Shown here one piece after another: positions 34,985-43,762 of a DNA stretch of 64,000 bases (its first letter is position 1; each line of letters opens with the position of its first letter). Source of the DNA: MWEI01 sp964600235. Its GTDB lineage: Bacteria; Desulfobacterota; Desulfomonilia; UBA1062. The notes under the pieces were generated by a model. The model searched no databases and had not been told where the DNA came from. It was given only the letters and a program-made list of their open reading frames with translations. The translations under genes were made by a program, and so were the position numbers. The stretch spans positions 112,233-176,232 of the forward strand of contig CAZRIV010000010.1 in NCBI GenBank assembly GCA_964600235.1. The letters run 5' to 3'.

Positions 34985-35746
34985 ATGGATTTCCTGGAGA
35001 AGATGTACGGGCTTTCGCGCAAGCGGGCGGCAAATTTAGCGGCCCCGTCAGGGTATCCTTTTCCCGTGAGGCCCTTCAAGAAAGCCCTGAAGGCCATGGC
35101 CGTCATCGCCGAGGTGAAGTATGCCACACCGAAAGAGGGGCCCCTCGGCATCACCGATGACCCTGCAACCATTGCACAGGGCTATGAACGCCTCGGGGCG
35201 AGCGCCATATCGTGCCTCACCGAGCCGGAATTCTTCAAAGGCTCCATGGAATACCTCAAGGTAGTCCGCGAGGCCAGCACACTGCCGCTCATGATGAAGG
35301 ACTTCATAACGGATGCCCGCCAGATAATGACGGGAAGGTCTCTGGGTGCGGACGCATTCCTGCTCATCACCGAGATGCTGGGCATGGATGAGCTCAAGTA
35401 TCTCTATGCCTGCGGCAGGACGCTGGGTATGGACTGTCTGGTGGAGGTGCACGGACTCGAAGGCTTGGGTAAGGCCGTCAGCCTGGGTGCCGAGATAATC
35501 GGGGTGAATTCACGGGACCTGAAGACCCTGATGGTAGACCCCGAGCGGCATGCAGAGCTTGCAGGCCTTATCCCGTCTGGAACCCTCAAGGTGGCCGAGA
35601 GCGGCATTACCTCGGGAGAACGGCTCAGAGAGCTCAAGGAATTCGGGTATGATGCCGTGCTCATCGGCAGGGCTTTTGCCCATGGGGCGAGCAGGGAGGA
35701 GATCTTCCATGTGGGTAAAGATCTGCGGCATAACCAGGCGCGATGA
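34985..35746 (+). CDS. trpC: Indole-3-glycerol-phosphate synthase
   Basis: TIM-barrel enzyme closing the indole ring from CdRP, 253 aa. Key segments: VIAEVKYATPKEGPLG (catalytic Lys; the usual form is IAEVKRASPSKG, so Tyr-Ala-Thr is a variation), ISCLTEPEFFKGS, LPLMMKDFITDARQI, IIGVNSRDLKTLMVD and KVAESGITSGERL. Start at ATG 34985, 2 bp after trpD. The frame is open further upstream inside trpD but without similarity. It overlaps trpF by 38 bp. Confidence 0.94.
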   Translation: MDFLEKMYGLSRKRAANLAAPSGYPFPVRPFKKALKAMAVIAEVKYATPKEGPLGITDDPATIAQGYERLGASAISCLTEPEFFKGSMEYLKVVREASTLPLMMKDFITDARQIMTGRSLGADAFLLITEMLGMDELKYLYACGRTLGMDCLVEVHGLEGLGKAVSLGAEIIGVNSRDLKTLMVDPERHAELAGLIPSGTLKVAESGITSGERLRELKEFGYDAVLIGRAFAHGASREEIFHVGKDLRHNQAR

Positions 35747-36269
35747 CGCTGTGCTGGCATACACCCTGGGCGCGGACGCCCTGGGGTTCATATTCACCAG
35801 GAGCCCCCGGAAGGTCTGCCGGGAGGACATTTACCCCTGGATCCGGGAAATGAATAAGGTCGAGAAGGTGGCGGTATTCATGGACGAGAAAGTCCGGGAG
35901 ATCCTTGAGACATGCAAGGGCCTAGGCATCAACACCATCCAGCTCCATGCAGAGCCGTCCAAAGAGCATGAACGGCTTTTGGGGGAGTATCAGATAATCT
36001 ATGCCATGAAGGAATACGATCCCTCGACGATGCCTGAATTTCCCTGCCGCATCCTTATGGATTCGAGCATGGGAAGAGGCGTTGCCGGGGTATGGGAAGA
36101 ACGGGAGTTCCCTTATATTCTGGCAGGAGGGCTGGGTCCTGACAATGTGCGCGAGGCGATCAAGCTGGCACGGCCGTCAGGCGTGGATGTATCATCCGGG
36201 GTGGAGTCCGCACCCGGCATAAAAGACGCATACAAGATGGCACGGTTCATCAGGGAGGCAAAATCATGA
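35709..36269 (+). CDS. trpF: Phosphoribosylanthranilate isomerase
   Basis: Amadori rearrangement of PRA to CdRP, 186 aa (a little shorter than the usual 200). The start MWVKICGITRRDDAVLA holds the catalytic Cys; ADALGFIFTRSPRKV, NTIQLHAEPS, RILMDSSMGRGVAG (catalytic Asp) and PYILAGGLGPDNVREAI follow. GGGAGGAGAT is placed just upstream, inside trpC, which it overlaps by 38 bp. A longer frame beginning at 35550 is shadow sequence within trpC. Confidence 0.93.
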   Translation: MWVKICGITRRDDAVLAYTLGADALGFIFTRSPRKVCREDIYPWIREMNKVEKVAVFMDEKVREILETCKGLGINTIQLHAEPSKEHERLLGEYQIIYAMKEYDPSTMPEFPCRILMDSSMGRGVAGVWEEREFPYILAGGLGPDNVREAIKLARPSGVDVSSGVESAPGIKDAYKMARFIREAKS

Positions 36270-37420
36270 AAGGTTATTTCGGGGAATTCGGAGGGCAGTA
36301 TGTCCCGGAGACGCTGCTGAGCGCGCTCGATGAACTCGATGCCGCCATGGCAGAGGCATTTGCCGGGAAGGGCTTCTGGGACGAGTTCAACTCGTACATG
36401 GTACATTATGTGGGCAGGCCCACACCTTTGACCCATGCAAGGAGGCTCTCGGAGCACCTGGGCATCGATGTGTGGCTGAAACGGGAAGACCTCAACCACA
36501 CGGGGTCCCACAAGATCAACAACGCCATCGGACAGATTCTGCTGGCCAGGCGTATGGGAAAGCGCCGGATCATAGCAGAGACCGGGGCCGGGCAGCATGG
36601 TGTCGCCACCGCCACCGTGTGCGCGCTCTTCGGCATGGAATGCCACGTGTACATGGGGAGCACGGATATGGAAAGGCAGCAGATCAATGTGGAGCGCATG
36701 AAGCTCCTGGGAGCGGAGGTGGTGCCGGTAGAGGGCGGCAGCGCCACCCTGAAGGACGCCACCAGCGAGGCCATCAGGGACTGGATCACGAACGTGGATA
36801 CCACCTACTATCTCATCGGCTCCGCCATCGGACCGCACCCCTACCCGAGCCTGGTGAAGGCCTTCCAGGAGATCATCGGGAGGGAGGCGAAGCAGCAGAT
36901 CATCGCCTTGTCCGGCTCACTGCCTGATGCGGTAATTGCATGCGTGGGCGGCGGCAGCAACGCCATCGGGATCTTCAGCGCCTTTATCGATGAGGACAAG
37001 GTGGACCTCATCGGGGTGGAGGCCTATGGACAGGGGAACGGGCGCCACGGCGCCAGCATCAACTTCGGGAAACCGGGCGTGCTCCACGGGACCCGGACCT
37101 TCCTGCTCCAGGACAGGGACGGCCAGGTGGCCGAGACCCACTCCATTGCCGCGGGCCTCGACTACCCCGGCGTGGGCCCTGAACACAGCTTCCTGGCCGC
37201 CACGAAAAGGGCGCGCTATGCCCTGGTGAACGACGAGCAGACTCTGGCCGCCTTCAGGCTGCTGAACAGGCTGGAAGGTATTGCCCCTGCCCTGGAGAGC
37301 GCGCACGCCATCGGGTATCTATCCGAGTACAGCAGGGACAACCCAGGCAGGAAGGTATTGGTCAACCTCTCGGGCAGAGGGGACAAAGACATCCACACCG
37401 TACTGGAGGGCGCATCATGA
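36266..37420 (+). CDS. trpB: Tryptophan synthase beta subunit
   Basis: PLP enzyme condensing indole and serine to tryptophan, 384 aa, in complex with TrpA. The start MKGYFGEFGGQYVPE, PLP-binding Lys in LNHTGSHKINNAIGQ, AETGAGQHGVATATVCALFG, the phosphate-binding GGGSNAIGIF and GLDYPGVGPEHSFL mark it as the classical TrpB1 type. It overlaps trpF and trpA by 4 bp each. Confidence 0.97.
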   Translation: MKGYFGEFGGQYVPETLLSALDELDAAMAEAFAGKGFWDEFNSYMVHYVGRPTPLTHARRLSEHLGIDVWLKREDLNHTGSHKINNAIGQILLARRMGKRRIIAETGAGQHGVATATVCALFGMECHVYMGSTDMERQQINVERMKLLGAEVVPVEGGSATLKDATSEAIRDWITNVDTTYYLIGSAIGPHPYPSLVKAFQEIIGREAKQQIIALSGSLPDAVIACVGGGSNAIGIFSAFIDEDKVDLIGVEAYGQGNGRHGASINFGKPGVLHGTRTFLLQDRDGQVAETHSIAAGLDYPGVGPEHSFLAATKRARYALVNDEQTLAAFRLLNRLEGIAPALESAHAIGYLSEYSRDNPGRKVLVNLSGRGDKDIHTVLEGAS

Positions 37421-38178
37421 TAGCCAAGTCCATCAGAGATCATAAGAAGGCTCTCATCCCCTATGTGACCGCGGGCCTGCCGGACCTGGACACCACGGGC
37501 AAGGTCCTCCTTGCCCTTCAGGATGCCGGTGCCGCAGCCATCGAGATCGGTATCCCCTTTTCCGACCCCATGGCCGACGGTCCCGTCCTGCAGAAGGCCG
37601 CATTCATGGCCCTGCAGGCAGGGTTCAGGATGGAAGAGCTCCAGGACCGCCTCAAGGGGTGGAGCACCATGCTCGACATACCGCTGGTCGTCATGTCCTA
37701 CATCAACCCCCTCATGCGCAGAGGGCTCGCCCAGACGTTGAGAAACCTGAAAGACAGCGGGGTGAAGGGCGCGATCATCCCCGACCTGCCGCGCGACGCC
37801 GGAGCAGTATATGACGACTGCCGGGGCATGGGCATGGATCTCATCCGCATGGTAACCCCTGCGACCGGGCCCTCGCGGATGAAGGAGGTCCTCTCCCAGT
37901 GCGGGGGATTTGTGTATGCGGTTTCCATCAAGGGGGTCACGGGCACGAGGAGCGAACTGCCTGTGGAGGTGGGCTCCCAGGTGCGCTCCATCAAGGACAT
38001 GACCGACCTGCCAGTGTGCGTGGGTTTCGGCGTGTCCAGCGCCGCACAGGTGAACGACCTGCTCGTTCATGCGGACGGTGTTATCGTAGGCAGCTTCCTC
38101 ATGAACAGGCTCATGGATTCGGCCGAGCCGGCCAGGGCCGCATATGAGACGCTGCGCGGGTTGCTGGATGGGGGGTAG
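37417..38178 (+). CDS. trpA: Tryptophan synthase alpha subunit
   Basis: TIM-barrel subunit cleaving indole-3-glycerol phosphate to indole, 253 aa. Signature IPYVTAGLPDLDTT, catalytic Glu in AAIEIGIPFSDPMADGPVLQ, catalytic Asp in AIIPDLPRDAG and VCVGFGVSSAAQV are intact. Last gene of the operon. A large inverted repeat lies 50 bp beyond its stop codon. Confidence 0.96.
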   Translation: MIAKSIRDHKKALIPYVTAGLPDLDTTGKVLLALQDAGAAAIEIGIPFSDPMADGPVLQKAAFMALQAGFRMEELQDRLKGWSTMLDIPLVVMSYINPLMRRGLAQTLRNLKDSGVKGAIIPDLPRDAGAVYDDCRGMGMDLIRMVTPATGPSRMKEVLSQCGGFVYAVSIKGVTGTRSELPVEVGSQVRSIKDMTDLPVCVGFGVSSAAQVNDLLVHADGVIVGSFLMNRLMDSAEPARAAYETLRGLLDGG

Positions 38179-38228
38179 GGGGGAATATTAGCCCCGGGTC
38201 GTGAGTTTGAAGGGGTATAAAAACTTTA

Positions 38229-38316
38229 TCCGTTAAAGCCAGCGATCCCTTCAGCCTTGAAGGGATGCTGAATTTACCGGTCATTACATGCTAAAGAGAT
38301 CACTGGCTTTAACGGA
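38229..38316. repeat. Nested inverted repeat downstream of trpA
   Basis: TCCGTTAAAGCCAG (38229-38242) is the perfect complement of CTGGCTTTAACGGA (38303-38316), and the pairing continues inward through GATC after one mismatch. Inside lies a second hairpin, ATCCCTTCA/TGAAGGGAT (38245-38266). There is no long T-run, so it is either a trp operon terminator or mRNA 3'-end structure, or a small repeat element. Nothing else is visible between trpA and the lipoprotein gene. Confidence 0.7.
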
Positions 38317-38426
38317 CTTATAAAAACAATTCCGTTCACTACTGATTATCGGTTTAATAGGCTCTTAAGAGTGTATCGGGTGTGTACGGGCAATATTTTC
38401 TGTTCTTCTCTAAAACACCTGTCCGA

Positions 38427-39251
38427 TCATTCCGCCAGCTTGGCCGGTTCGAACTTCATGACGCCGCTGTTTCCCCGGAGCGTGACGTAGAGGTTACCGT
38501 CTCGCAGTGTGCATGATTCAGCCGTTTCAAGGGCCTTGGTATAGTGGTCGAACAGGGAGTTTTCCGGGCAGATCATGCGGGTGTATGAATATTTTCGCAT
38601 GAAGAGCCATGGCCCTGCCATCAGGTATGTCCCCATCCCCCTGTTGCAATCCGCCCGGACGGTGACCGTACCGTCCTGAGAGAGTATGAGCGCGTATTTG
38701 GCAGGGTCATCCGGGACCATGGCGGTGTTGTTGGCATACTGGATCTGCACCAGCCGCCAGACAATGCCGATGACGGCGGGATTTCGCTCAAGTCGGATGT
38801 CTTCTGATCCCCACGAGTCCCGGTGGTGCTGGAAAGGGGTGAGCCCTTCGCCGTCGATGGTGAACATGATGATCTCGGGCTTCTCATATTTCTTGCCCAC
38901 CTGGCCGGTAAGCTTCACCTTCACCGTTGAGGATCGGCATTCCCACTGCCCATTCTCGATCAGGGAGTGCTTCCCGTCCGGAAAATCAGTGATCATATCG
39001 GCGCGGGAACCCGGGAGCAACCTCAGACGGATCATCTGCACAGGGGGGCCGGCCGAGGGTATCCTGGTGCCGTAGAGGCCCACCAGGTGTTCGGGTGCCA
39101 CCAGGCATGACGGCTCCTTGTCCGTTCTTTCTCTGAACAGGGCGCATCCGCTCAGGAACAAGGCGGCGATCACCAGGATGGATATCATCCCCGTGGGAAA
39201 ATAATCTTTTCCCGGGTTCATCCGCTTCCGGTCGGTAAGTCGCGTGCTCAT
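38427..39251 (-). CDS. META-domain (HslJ-like) lipoprotein
   Basis: 274-aa predicted lipoprotein. The signal peptide MISILVIAALFLSGC ends in a lipobox Cys, though about 21 residues precede it from the ATG at 39251; ATG at 39221 is an alternative start. The N-terminal half resembles small outer-membrane lipoprotein domains with the NGQWECR pattern. The C-terminal half is a META domain: WRLVQIQYANN, VTVRADCNRGMGTYL and MICPENSLFDHYTKALETA. HslJ-type META proteins are linked to heat-shock and novobiocin tolerance, but function here is unknown. TGAGG precedes the start. Confidence 0.8.
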   Translation of the reverse strand: MSTRLTDRKRMNPGKDYFPTGMISILVIAALFLSGCALFRERTDKEPSCLVAPEHLVGLYGTRIPSAGPPVQMIRLRLLPGSRADMITDFPDGKHSLIENGQWECRSSTVKVKLTGQVGKKYEKPEIIMFTIDGEGLTPFQHHRDSWGSEDIRLERNPAVIGIVWRLVQIQYANNTAMVPDDPAKYALILSQDGTVTVRADCNRGMGTYLMAGPWLFMRKYSYTRMICPENSLFDHYTKALETAESCTLRDGNLYVTLRGNSGVMKFEPAKLAE

Positions 39252-39366
39252 AGCCTCATGATCTCATTAACGGAATAAGGGTATTGTCAAATATGTTACA
39301 CACTCTAAGTCAGGCCCCGGTGGATTGCAAGTATCATGTCATATGCATGCGGAGATTCTTTCAGGC

Positions 39367-39397
39367 TTGACTCTTACCTGTTAAGTGTTGTTAGAAT
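39367..39397 (+). promoter_or_regulatory. Possible tRNA-Ser promoter
   Basis: TTGACT (39367-39372) and TAGAAT (39392-39397) are good hexamers but separated by 19 bp, longer than ideal. They lie about 50 bp upstream of the tRNA gene. Confidence 0.35.
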
Positions 39398-39449
39398 GTC
39401 GCGGTCTTTGGGGTGTCATGAGAGGATTGTTCCCGGACGCCCCACGGGT

Positions 39450-39542
39450 GGAGAGATGGCCGAGTGGACGAAGGCGTTCGCCTGCTAAGCGAATGTAGGG
39501 TCAAAAGCTCTACCGAGGGTTCGAATCCCTCTCTCTCCGCCA
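39450..39542 (+). tRNA. tRNA-Ser (anticodon GCU)
   Basis: Full cloverleaf with encoded CCA. The acceptor GGAGAGA pairs with TCTCTCC, the anticodon stem TTCGC/GCGAA encloses CTGCTAA (anticodon GCT, reading AGC/AGU), and the T-arm is GAGGG-TTCGAAT-CCCTC. The long variable arm is typical of serine tRNAs. Total length 93 nt. Confidence 0.97.
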
Positions 39543-39668
39543 TCATTCGTTCCTTAGCTGGATCTCTTTTCGGATACGTCCCTTTGATGGAAATAACTCT
39601 CCAGAATTGTTCAGTGCCTGCCGATAGGTATCAGTATACCATCATGGAGGATGAGAAGGAGCTCAGGG

Positions 39669-39779
39669 ATGACGAAGAAAGAGATCATTAAAAGCCTCAT
39701 CTTAAGTCCGTGCTATCTGAGGATAAAACTCAAGGACAGGGTGAAGCTGGTCCGCAAGCTTTCCTACCGGAAACCGTAA
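39669..39779 (+). CDS. Candidate 36-aa basic small protein
   Basis: An ATG with GGAG about 8 nt upstream opens a 36-codon frame encoding a Lys/Arg/Leu-rich helical peptide (MTKKEIIKSLILSPCYLRIK and 16 more residues). I do not recognise it. It sits between tRNA-Ser and the convergent end of priA. The tail VKLVRKLSYRKP is strongly basic. It could be a real small protein or chance. Confidence 0.3.
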   Translation: MTKKEIIKSLILSPCYLRIKLKDRVKLVRKLSYRKP

Positions 39780-39796
39780 GACTGCTTTTATAGGTT

Positions 39797-41938
39797 TTAC
39801 ATCATGGAATAAGGATCCACATCGATCCTTATATCTGCGCCCTTGGGACAATCCATTCGCTCGATGACATCGATTGCCTTGTGGAGTGCCCCCCTGTTCT
39901 TCGATCTCAATATGATATGCCATCTGCTGCGGTTTCTCAAAAGCGCAATAGGAGCGGGTGCAGGGCCGAGAACCCCGATGGCGGGCATCTTCACGGCCGA
40001 AGCGATCTTCATGGAAAAATCCCGTGCAGTCTTGTCTAGTTCGGATGTGATCACACACCGTGCCATGTATGAAAACGGTGGGAAACCGGTTGCCTTCCTG
40101 ATGTCTCGTTCCATGTCCATCATACTCTGATAATCATAGCGGGATATGGCCAGGATGAGTGGATGATCCGGGATAAGGGTCTGGATGATGACCTTCGTGC
40201 CGGACCTGCGCCTGCCAGCCCGCCCCGCCACCTGCACGATCTGCTGGAAGGTGCGCTCCGAACTCCTGAAATCAGGCATGTGCAGGAGCTGTTCTGCGTG
40301 CACCACGCCCACCAGGGTGAGGTCGGGGAAGTCATGCCCCTTGGCGATCATCTGTGTACCCACGATGATGTCGACCTCGCGTGCCCGTATGGCATCGAGG
40401 GCGAGATTCAATTTGGTGGTGTTGGAAATCTCGTCCGAGTCCATCCGTAAAAGGCGCCTGCCCGGTGAGACCTCCTCGATCGACGCCATGATCTGTTCGG
40501 TGCCCAGGCCGACGGGTTTCATGTCAAGACACCCGCAGGACGGGCACACCTCGGGCAGCCTCATGTAGAATCCGCACCAGTGGCATAAGGCAAGGCCTCT
40601 TGACTTGTGGTAGGTGAGGCTCCGGTCACAGCGTTTGCACCTGAGCACCTTGCCGCAGCCCGGGCATACCATGGCGGCCGAGAACCCCCTCCGGTTGATG
40701 AAGAGAAGCACCTGTTCGCCTCTCGAGATGGTCTCGTTCATTTCCGTGACGAGTTTATCCGACAGCGGGCCGTTTGCCCCCCTCATGTCCACAATCTCGA
40801 CCATGGGCAGTGCCGCCGGGCCGATGCGTTCCTTCATGGTGACGAGGCTCGAATGAGGCAGACGTATCCTGTCCATGGTGTCCATGCTCGGGGTGGCGGA
40901 GCCCAGGATGATTACGGCCTGATTGTTTCTCGCCCTTAAAATGCCCAGGTCTCGTGCGTTATAGGGGATACCCTCTTCCTGTTTGTAGCTGTGGTCGTGC
41001 TCCTCGTCCACAATGATCAGGCCGAGTTCCTTCAATGGCGAGAAGATCGCGGAACGGGTACCGAGGACGAAGGTCACCTTGCCGCTAAGTACCTTCATGA
41101 ATTCCTTCGCCCTTTCCCTGGGGGGGAGTCCTGAGTGAAAAACCGCCACCTCCACGGGGATCCTGCCCTTGACCATCTCGATGGTCTGTGGGGTCAGCGC
41201 GATCTCCGGGACCAGGTACAAGACCGACCTGCCGCGTCCGAGGACTTCCCTGGCAGCAGCCAGGTATACCTCGGTCTTGCCGGACCCGGTGATCCCATGG
41301 AGCACGTAGGTATGGAATTTCCCGGCCATGATGGCGGTATTGATCTCTTCCACGGCCATGTTCTGTTCGGTGGTGAACTCCGGGGCGCTCGAGCAGGAGG
41401 GCCTGTAGCCCAGCGGGATATCCTTCAGCTCTATGAGGCCATGCTTCAAGAGGGCTCTGATCGGCTGGCTCAGGCCTCTGAAAGAGCCTTTGAGGGCGCT
41501 GAGCCTTATCCCGGTTTCGGGGATCGCATCCATGACCGCCTTCTGAAGCGGGCCCAACCTGCCATGGCTTGTCCCGGTCTGGAACAGGACAGGGTCCGTA
41601 TCCGTGCTCAGGATCCTGCCCTGCCTGAGATACGGAGGCATGGCAAGGGCCATGCACGGGCCTATCCCGGCATGGTAGTATTTCGAAGTCCACGTGATGA
41701 GCTCTATGAGTTCCCGGGTTATGAACGGGCTCCCGTCGAGGATAAGCTCGATGTCCTTGAACCTCTGATCCACCTGGTCGACTTCATGGATGCCGATGAT
41801 GATCCCCACCCTGGCCGTCTTTCTGACAGGGGCTTTCACCCTGAGTCCCACCTGAGGTGACATCCCTTCAGGGACAGAGTAGGAGAGCACCTTGGGGATG
41901 TTTGAAAGGATAATTACATCGGCTATGAGTGCACCCAT
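39797..41938 (-). CDS. priA: Primosomal replication protein N' (PriA helicase)
   Basis: Superfamily 2 helicase that restarts stalled forks, 713 aa (E. coli 732). The N-terminal 3'-DNA-binding domain contains LSYSVPEGMSPQVGLRVKAP. Walker A is HGITGSGKTEVYL, the DEEH box is VDEEHDHSYK, and the eight-Cys zinc module spans CPGCGKVLRCKRC to CHWCGFY and CPSCGC. Helicase motifs VGTQMIAKGHDFPDLTLVGV and QVAGRAGR follow. ATG 41938 gives the family-like N-terminus but no clear Shine-Dalgarno. The frame stays open upstream to 42763; that extension overlaps a real plus-strand gene and is rejected. Confidence 0.93.
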   Translation of the reverse strand: MGALIADVIILSNIPKVLSYSVPEGMSPQVGLRVKAPVRKTARVGIIIGIHEVDQVDQRFKDIELILDGSPFITRELIELITWTSKYYHAGIGPCMALAMPPYLRQGRILSTDTDPVLFQTGTSHGRLGPLQKAVMDAIPETGIRLSALKGSFRGLSQPIRALLKHGLIELKDIPLGYRPSCSSAPEFTTEQNMAVEEINTAIMAGKFHTYVLHGITGSGKTEVYLAAAREVLGRGRSVLYLVPEIALTPQTIEMVKGRIPVEVAVFHSGLPPRERAKEFMKVLSGKVTFVLGTRSAIFSPLKELGLIIVDEEHDHSYKQEEGIPYNARDLGILRARNNQAVIILGSATPSMDTMDRIRLPHSSLVTMKERIGPAALPMVEIVDMRGANGPLSDKLVTEMNETISRGEQVLLFINRRGFSAAMVCPGCGKVLRCKRCDRSLTYHKSRGLALCHWCGFYMRLPEVCPSCGCLDMKPVGLGTEQIMASIEEVSPGRRLLRMDSDEISNTTKLNLALDAIRAREVDIIVGTQMIAKGHDFPDLTLVGVVHAEQLLHMPDFRSSERTFQQIVQVAGRAGRRRSGTKVIIQTLIPDHPLILAISRYDYQSMMDMERDIRKATGFPPFSYMARCVITSELDKTARDFSMKIASAVKMPAIGVLGPAPAPIALLRNRSRWHIILRSKNRGALHKAIDVIERMDCPKGADIRIDVDPYSMM

Positions 41939-41994
41939 GGGCGACAGGCTACCATGGCAAAGCGGCGGGACAAAACCTTTTTTATTTGATAAGC

Positions 41995-42024
41995 TTGACT
42001 CATCGAGTCCTTCCCATTTATATT
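41995..42024 (+). promoter_or_regulatory. Probable promoter of the HEAT-ParA-coiled-coil operon
   Basis: TTGACT (41995-42000), 18 bp, TATATT (42019-42024): both hexamers match consensus at 5 of 6. The predicted start lies about 20 bp before the TTG start codon at 42053. Confidence 0.55.
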
Positions 42025-42052
42025 CATACTCAGCAAAGAGGGGGAGGGTTCT

Positions 42053-42709
42053 TTGAAGGGCATAGGCTTGGACCAGATTCTGCGGGACCTGCATGATGAA
42101 GACCCTGAGATCAAGAAGATGGCTGCAAGGGCCATCCTCAAAGAAACCCGGGATCCCGAGCAGGTGTTTTCCGGAATCCTCAAAGATGCCGACAAGCCCA
42201 CTTCCGGGGCCATCTATGATATTCTCTTCGATGCGGATCAGGATTTTTCGGGCATTTTTCATGCCGCCACCCTTGACGACGATCCCCGGGTACGCGCACG
42301 GGCTATCCGCTATCTCTTCCGCAGAGGCGCATTCAGGCCGGAAGAGGGGATCAAGTGGCTTGAAGACACTGACCCCTATGTCCGCAGGAGGGTCATCAGC
42401 TACCTCTTCTGGCTCAATGACAAGGGTTCCCTTGGAGTGGTCGCCAGGCTTTGTACGCAAGACCCTGATGAGTCTGTCCGGAAGGACTGTCTGAGGCTCA
42501 TTTCCATCTGGGGATCCATCCATGACGTGGAACAGGTGATCAAGGTCTTGGAGGACCCGTCCCACGAGGTGAGGATGCAGGCGGTTCAGACACTGAAGCG
42601 GCTCACGGGAGAGGATTTCGGAGAGCCCCTGGGGACCTCGCCGGAGGAATTCGAGTGGATCGTTGCACGCTGGCAAGGATGGTGGGAGATCATGAGGGAG
42701 CGCTCGTAA
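42053..42709 (+). CDS. HEAT-repeat protein
   Basis: 218-aa soluble protein made of about five to six HEAT/armadillo-like helical repeats, seen in the recurring pattern DPEIKKMAARAIL, DDDPRVRARAIRYLF, DTDPYVRRRVISYLF, DPDESVRKDCLRLI and DPSHEVRMQAVQTLKRL. Such repeats are protein-protein scaffolds. There is no in-frame ATG near the start; TTG 42053 follows GGGGAGGG closely. It ends 1 bp before the MerR-ParA gene, so the two are almost certainly co-translated. It may act as a partner of the ParA ATPase. Confidence 0.8.
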   Translation: MKGIGLDQILRDLHDEDPEIKKMAARAILKETRDPEQVFSGILKDADKPTSGAIYDILFDADQDFSGIFHAATLDDDPRVRARAIRYLFRRGAFRPEEGIKWLEDTDPYVRRRVISYLFWLNDKGSLGVVARLCTQDPDESVRKDCLRLISIWGSIHDVEQVIKVLEDPSHEVRMQAVQTLKRLTGEDFGEPLGTSPEEFEWIVARWQGWWEIMRERS

Positions 42710-42710
42710 C

Positions 42711-43670
42711 ATGGAACAACAGGTATACACGGCCAAAGAGTTTGCCACCCTGCTGGGGATCACGAAATCGACCCTTCTGAAGATGGAGACAGAGGGCAGC
42801 CTGCCTCAACCTCAGCTCATAGACGGGGCGCGTGTCTATTACCCACACGATATCCCGTCGTATCTCAAGATTCTTGGCAAGCCTTCCCTGGTTACTTCCA
42901 AAAGGAGACAGATCTTTCTCAACTTCAAGGGGGGTACGGGAAAGACGAGTGTATCCGCTTTCTATGCCTTCCGTCTGGCACAGCTCGGCATGCACGTGCT
43001 TCTCATAGACCTCGATCCCCAGGGGCATCTCACGCAATGTCTCGGGATCGATCACGATTCCATTGAAAACACGTTATACAGCGTCCTTATCGAGAAGACG
43101 GACATTCGCGAAATCATAATAAATACGAAGATGAAGAACCTGAAGCTCATCCCCGCCAACCTCGATCTCTCGCCGGTGGAACTGGCCCTCACATCCATGA
43201 ATGCCCGTGAACAGCGCCTGAGAAAGAGTATAACGGCAATCCAGGATGACTACGATGTAATCGTTATGGACGCCTCACCCTCCATCGGGTTGTTGAACCT
43301 GAACGGCATCCTGGCCTGTAACGACCTTTTTGTTCCTGTCCTGGCTGACTTCCTGTCCTACCATGGGCTCAAGATCCTCTTTGAGACCCTGTCGACCATC
43401 GAGGAAGACTTCGAGTTCATCTTTGAGAACATCTATATTTTCCTGAACAATTACAATGCATCGCACAATATCTGCCAGAGGGCGAAAGAGGCGCTGGAGA
43501 CACACTACAGCGGCTATCTGATGAAGACGCTGATCCGCCAGGATATCAAGATTGCCGAGGCGGCAAGCGTGGGAATGCCTATTACGCAGTATGCACCAAA
43601 GAACAGGGGATCAGTAGACCTGAATGGGTTTATTCGGGAAGTTTTCCCCAATCTCCCAATTGTCTTTTAA
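42711..43670 (+). CDS. ParA-family ATPase with N-terminal MerR-type helix-turn-helix
   Basis: 319-aa fusion. Residues 4-60 form a MerR-like winged helix (YTAKEFATLLGITKSTLLKM, then YYPHDIPSYL). From residue 65 it is a ParA/Soj ATPase: deviant Walker A KGGTGKT (residues 73-79), LLIDLDPQGHLTQCLG (A' motif region), VIVMDASPSIGLLNLNG and VPVLADFLSYHGL. ParA ATPases bind DNA non-specifically when dimeric with ATP and position plasmids, chromosomes or protein complexes. No parB or parS is nearby; instead HEAT-repeat and coiled-coil genes flank it, so cargo positioning other than chromosome partition is likely. Confidence 0.88.
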   Translation: MEQQVYTAKEFATLLGITKSTLLKMETEGSLPQPQLIDGARVYYPHDIPSYLKILGKPSLVTSKRRQIFLNFKGGTGKTSVSAFYAFRLAQLGMHVLLIDLDPQGHLTQCLGIDHDSIENTLYSVLIEKTDIREIIINTKMKNLKLIPANLDLSPVELALTSMNAREQRLRKSITAIQDDYDVIVMDASPSIGLLNLNGILACNDLFVPVLADFLSYHGLKILFETLSTIEEDFEFIFENIYIFLNNYNASHNICQRAKEALETHYSGYLMKTLIRQDIKIAEAASVGMPITQYAPKNRGSVDLNGFIREVFPNLPIVF

Positions 43671-43762
43671 TCGGTTTTATGGTTAACGTTATGTTCGTGA
43701 ACAACCGGAAGGGTGTTGGCTCAATTACGATGCCAATAGATTGAAATGAGGAGCTATTATCT

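Noticed and set aside
39583..39691. Short frame after tRNA-Ser starting MEITLQNCSV
   Set aside because: No ribosome-binding site, overlaps the somewhat better small frame at 39669, and has no recognisable features.
41939..42763. Minus-strand open frame continuing upstream of priA for about 275 codons
   Set aside because: It has no similarity to PriA N-termini and runs antisense through the HEAT-repeat gene, whose repeats are convincing on the plus strand.
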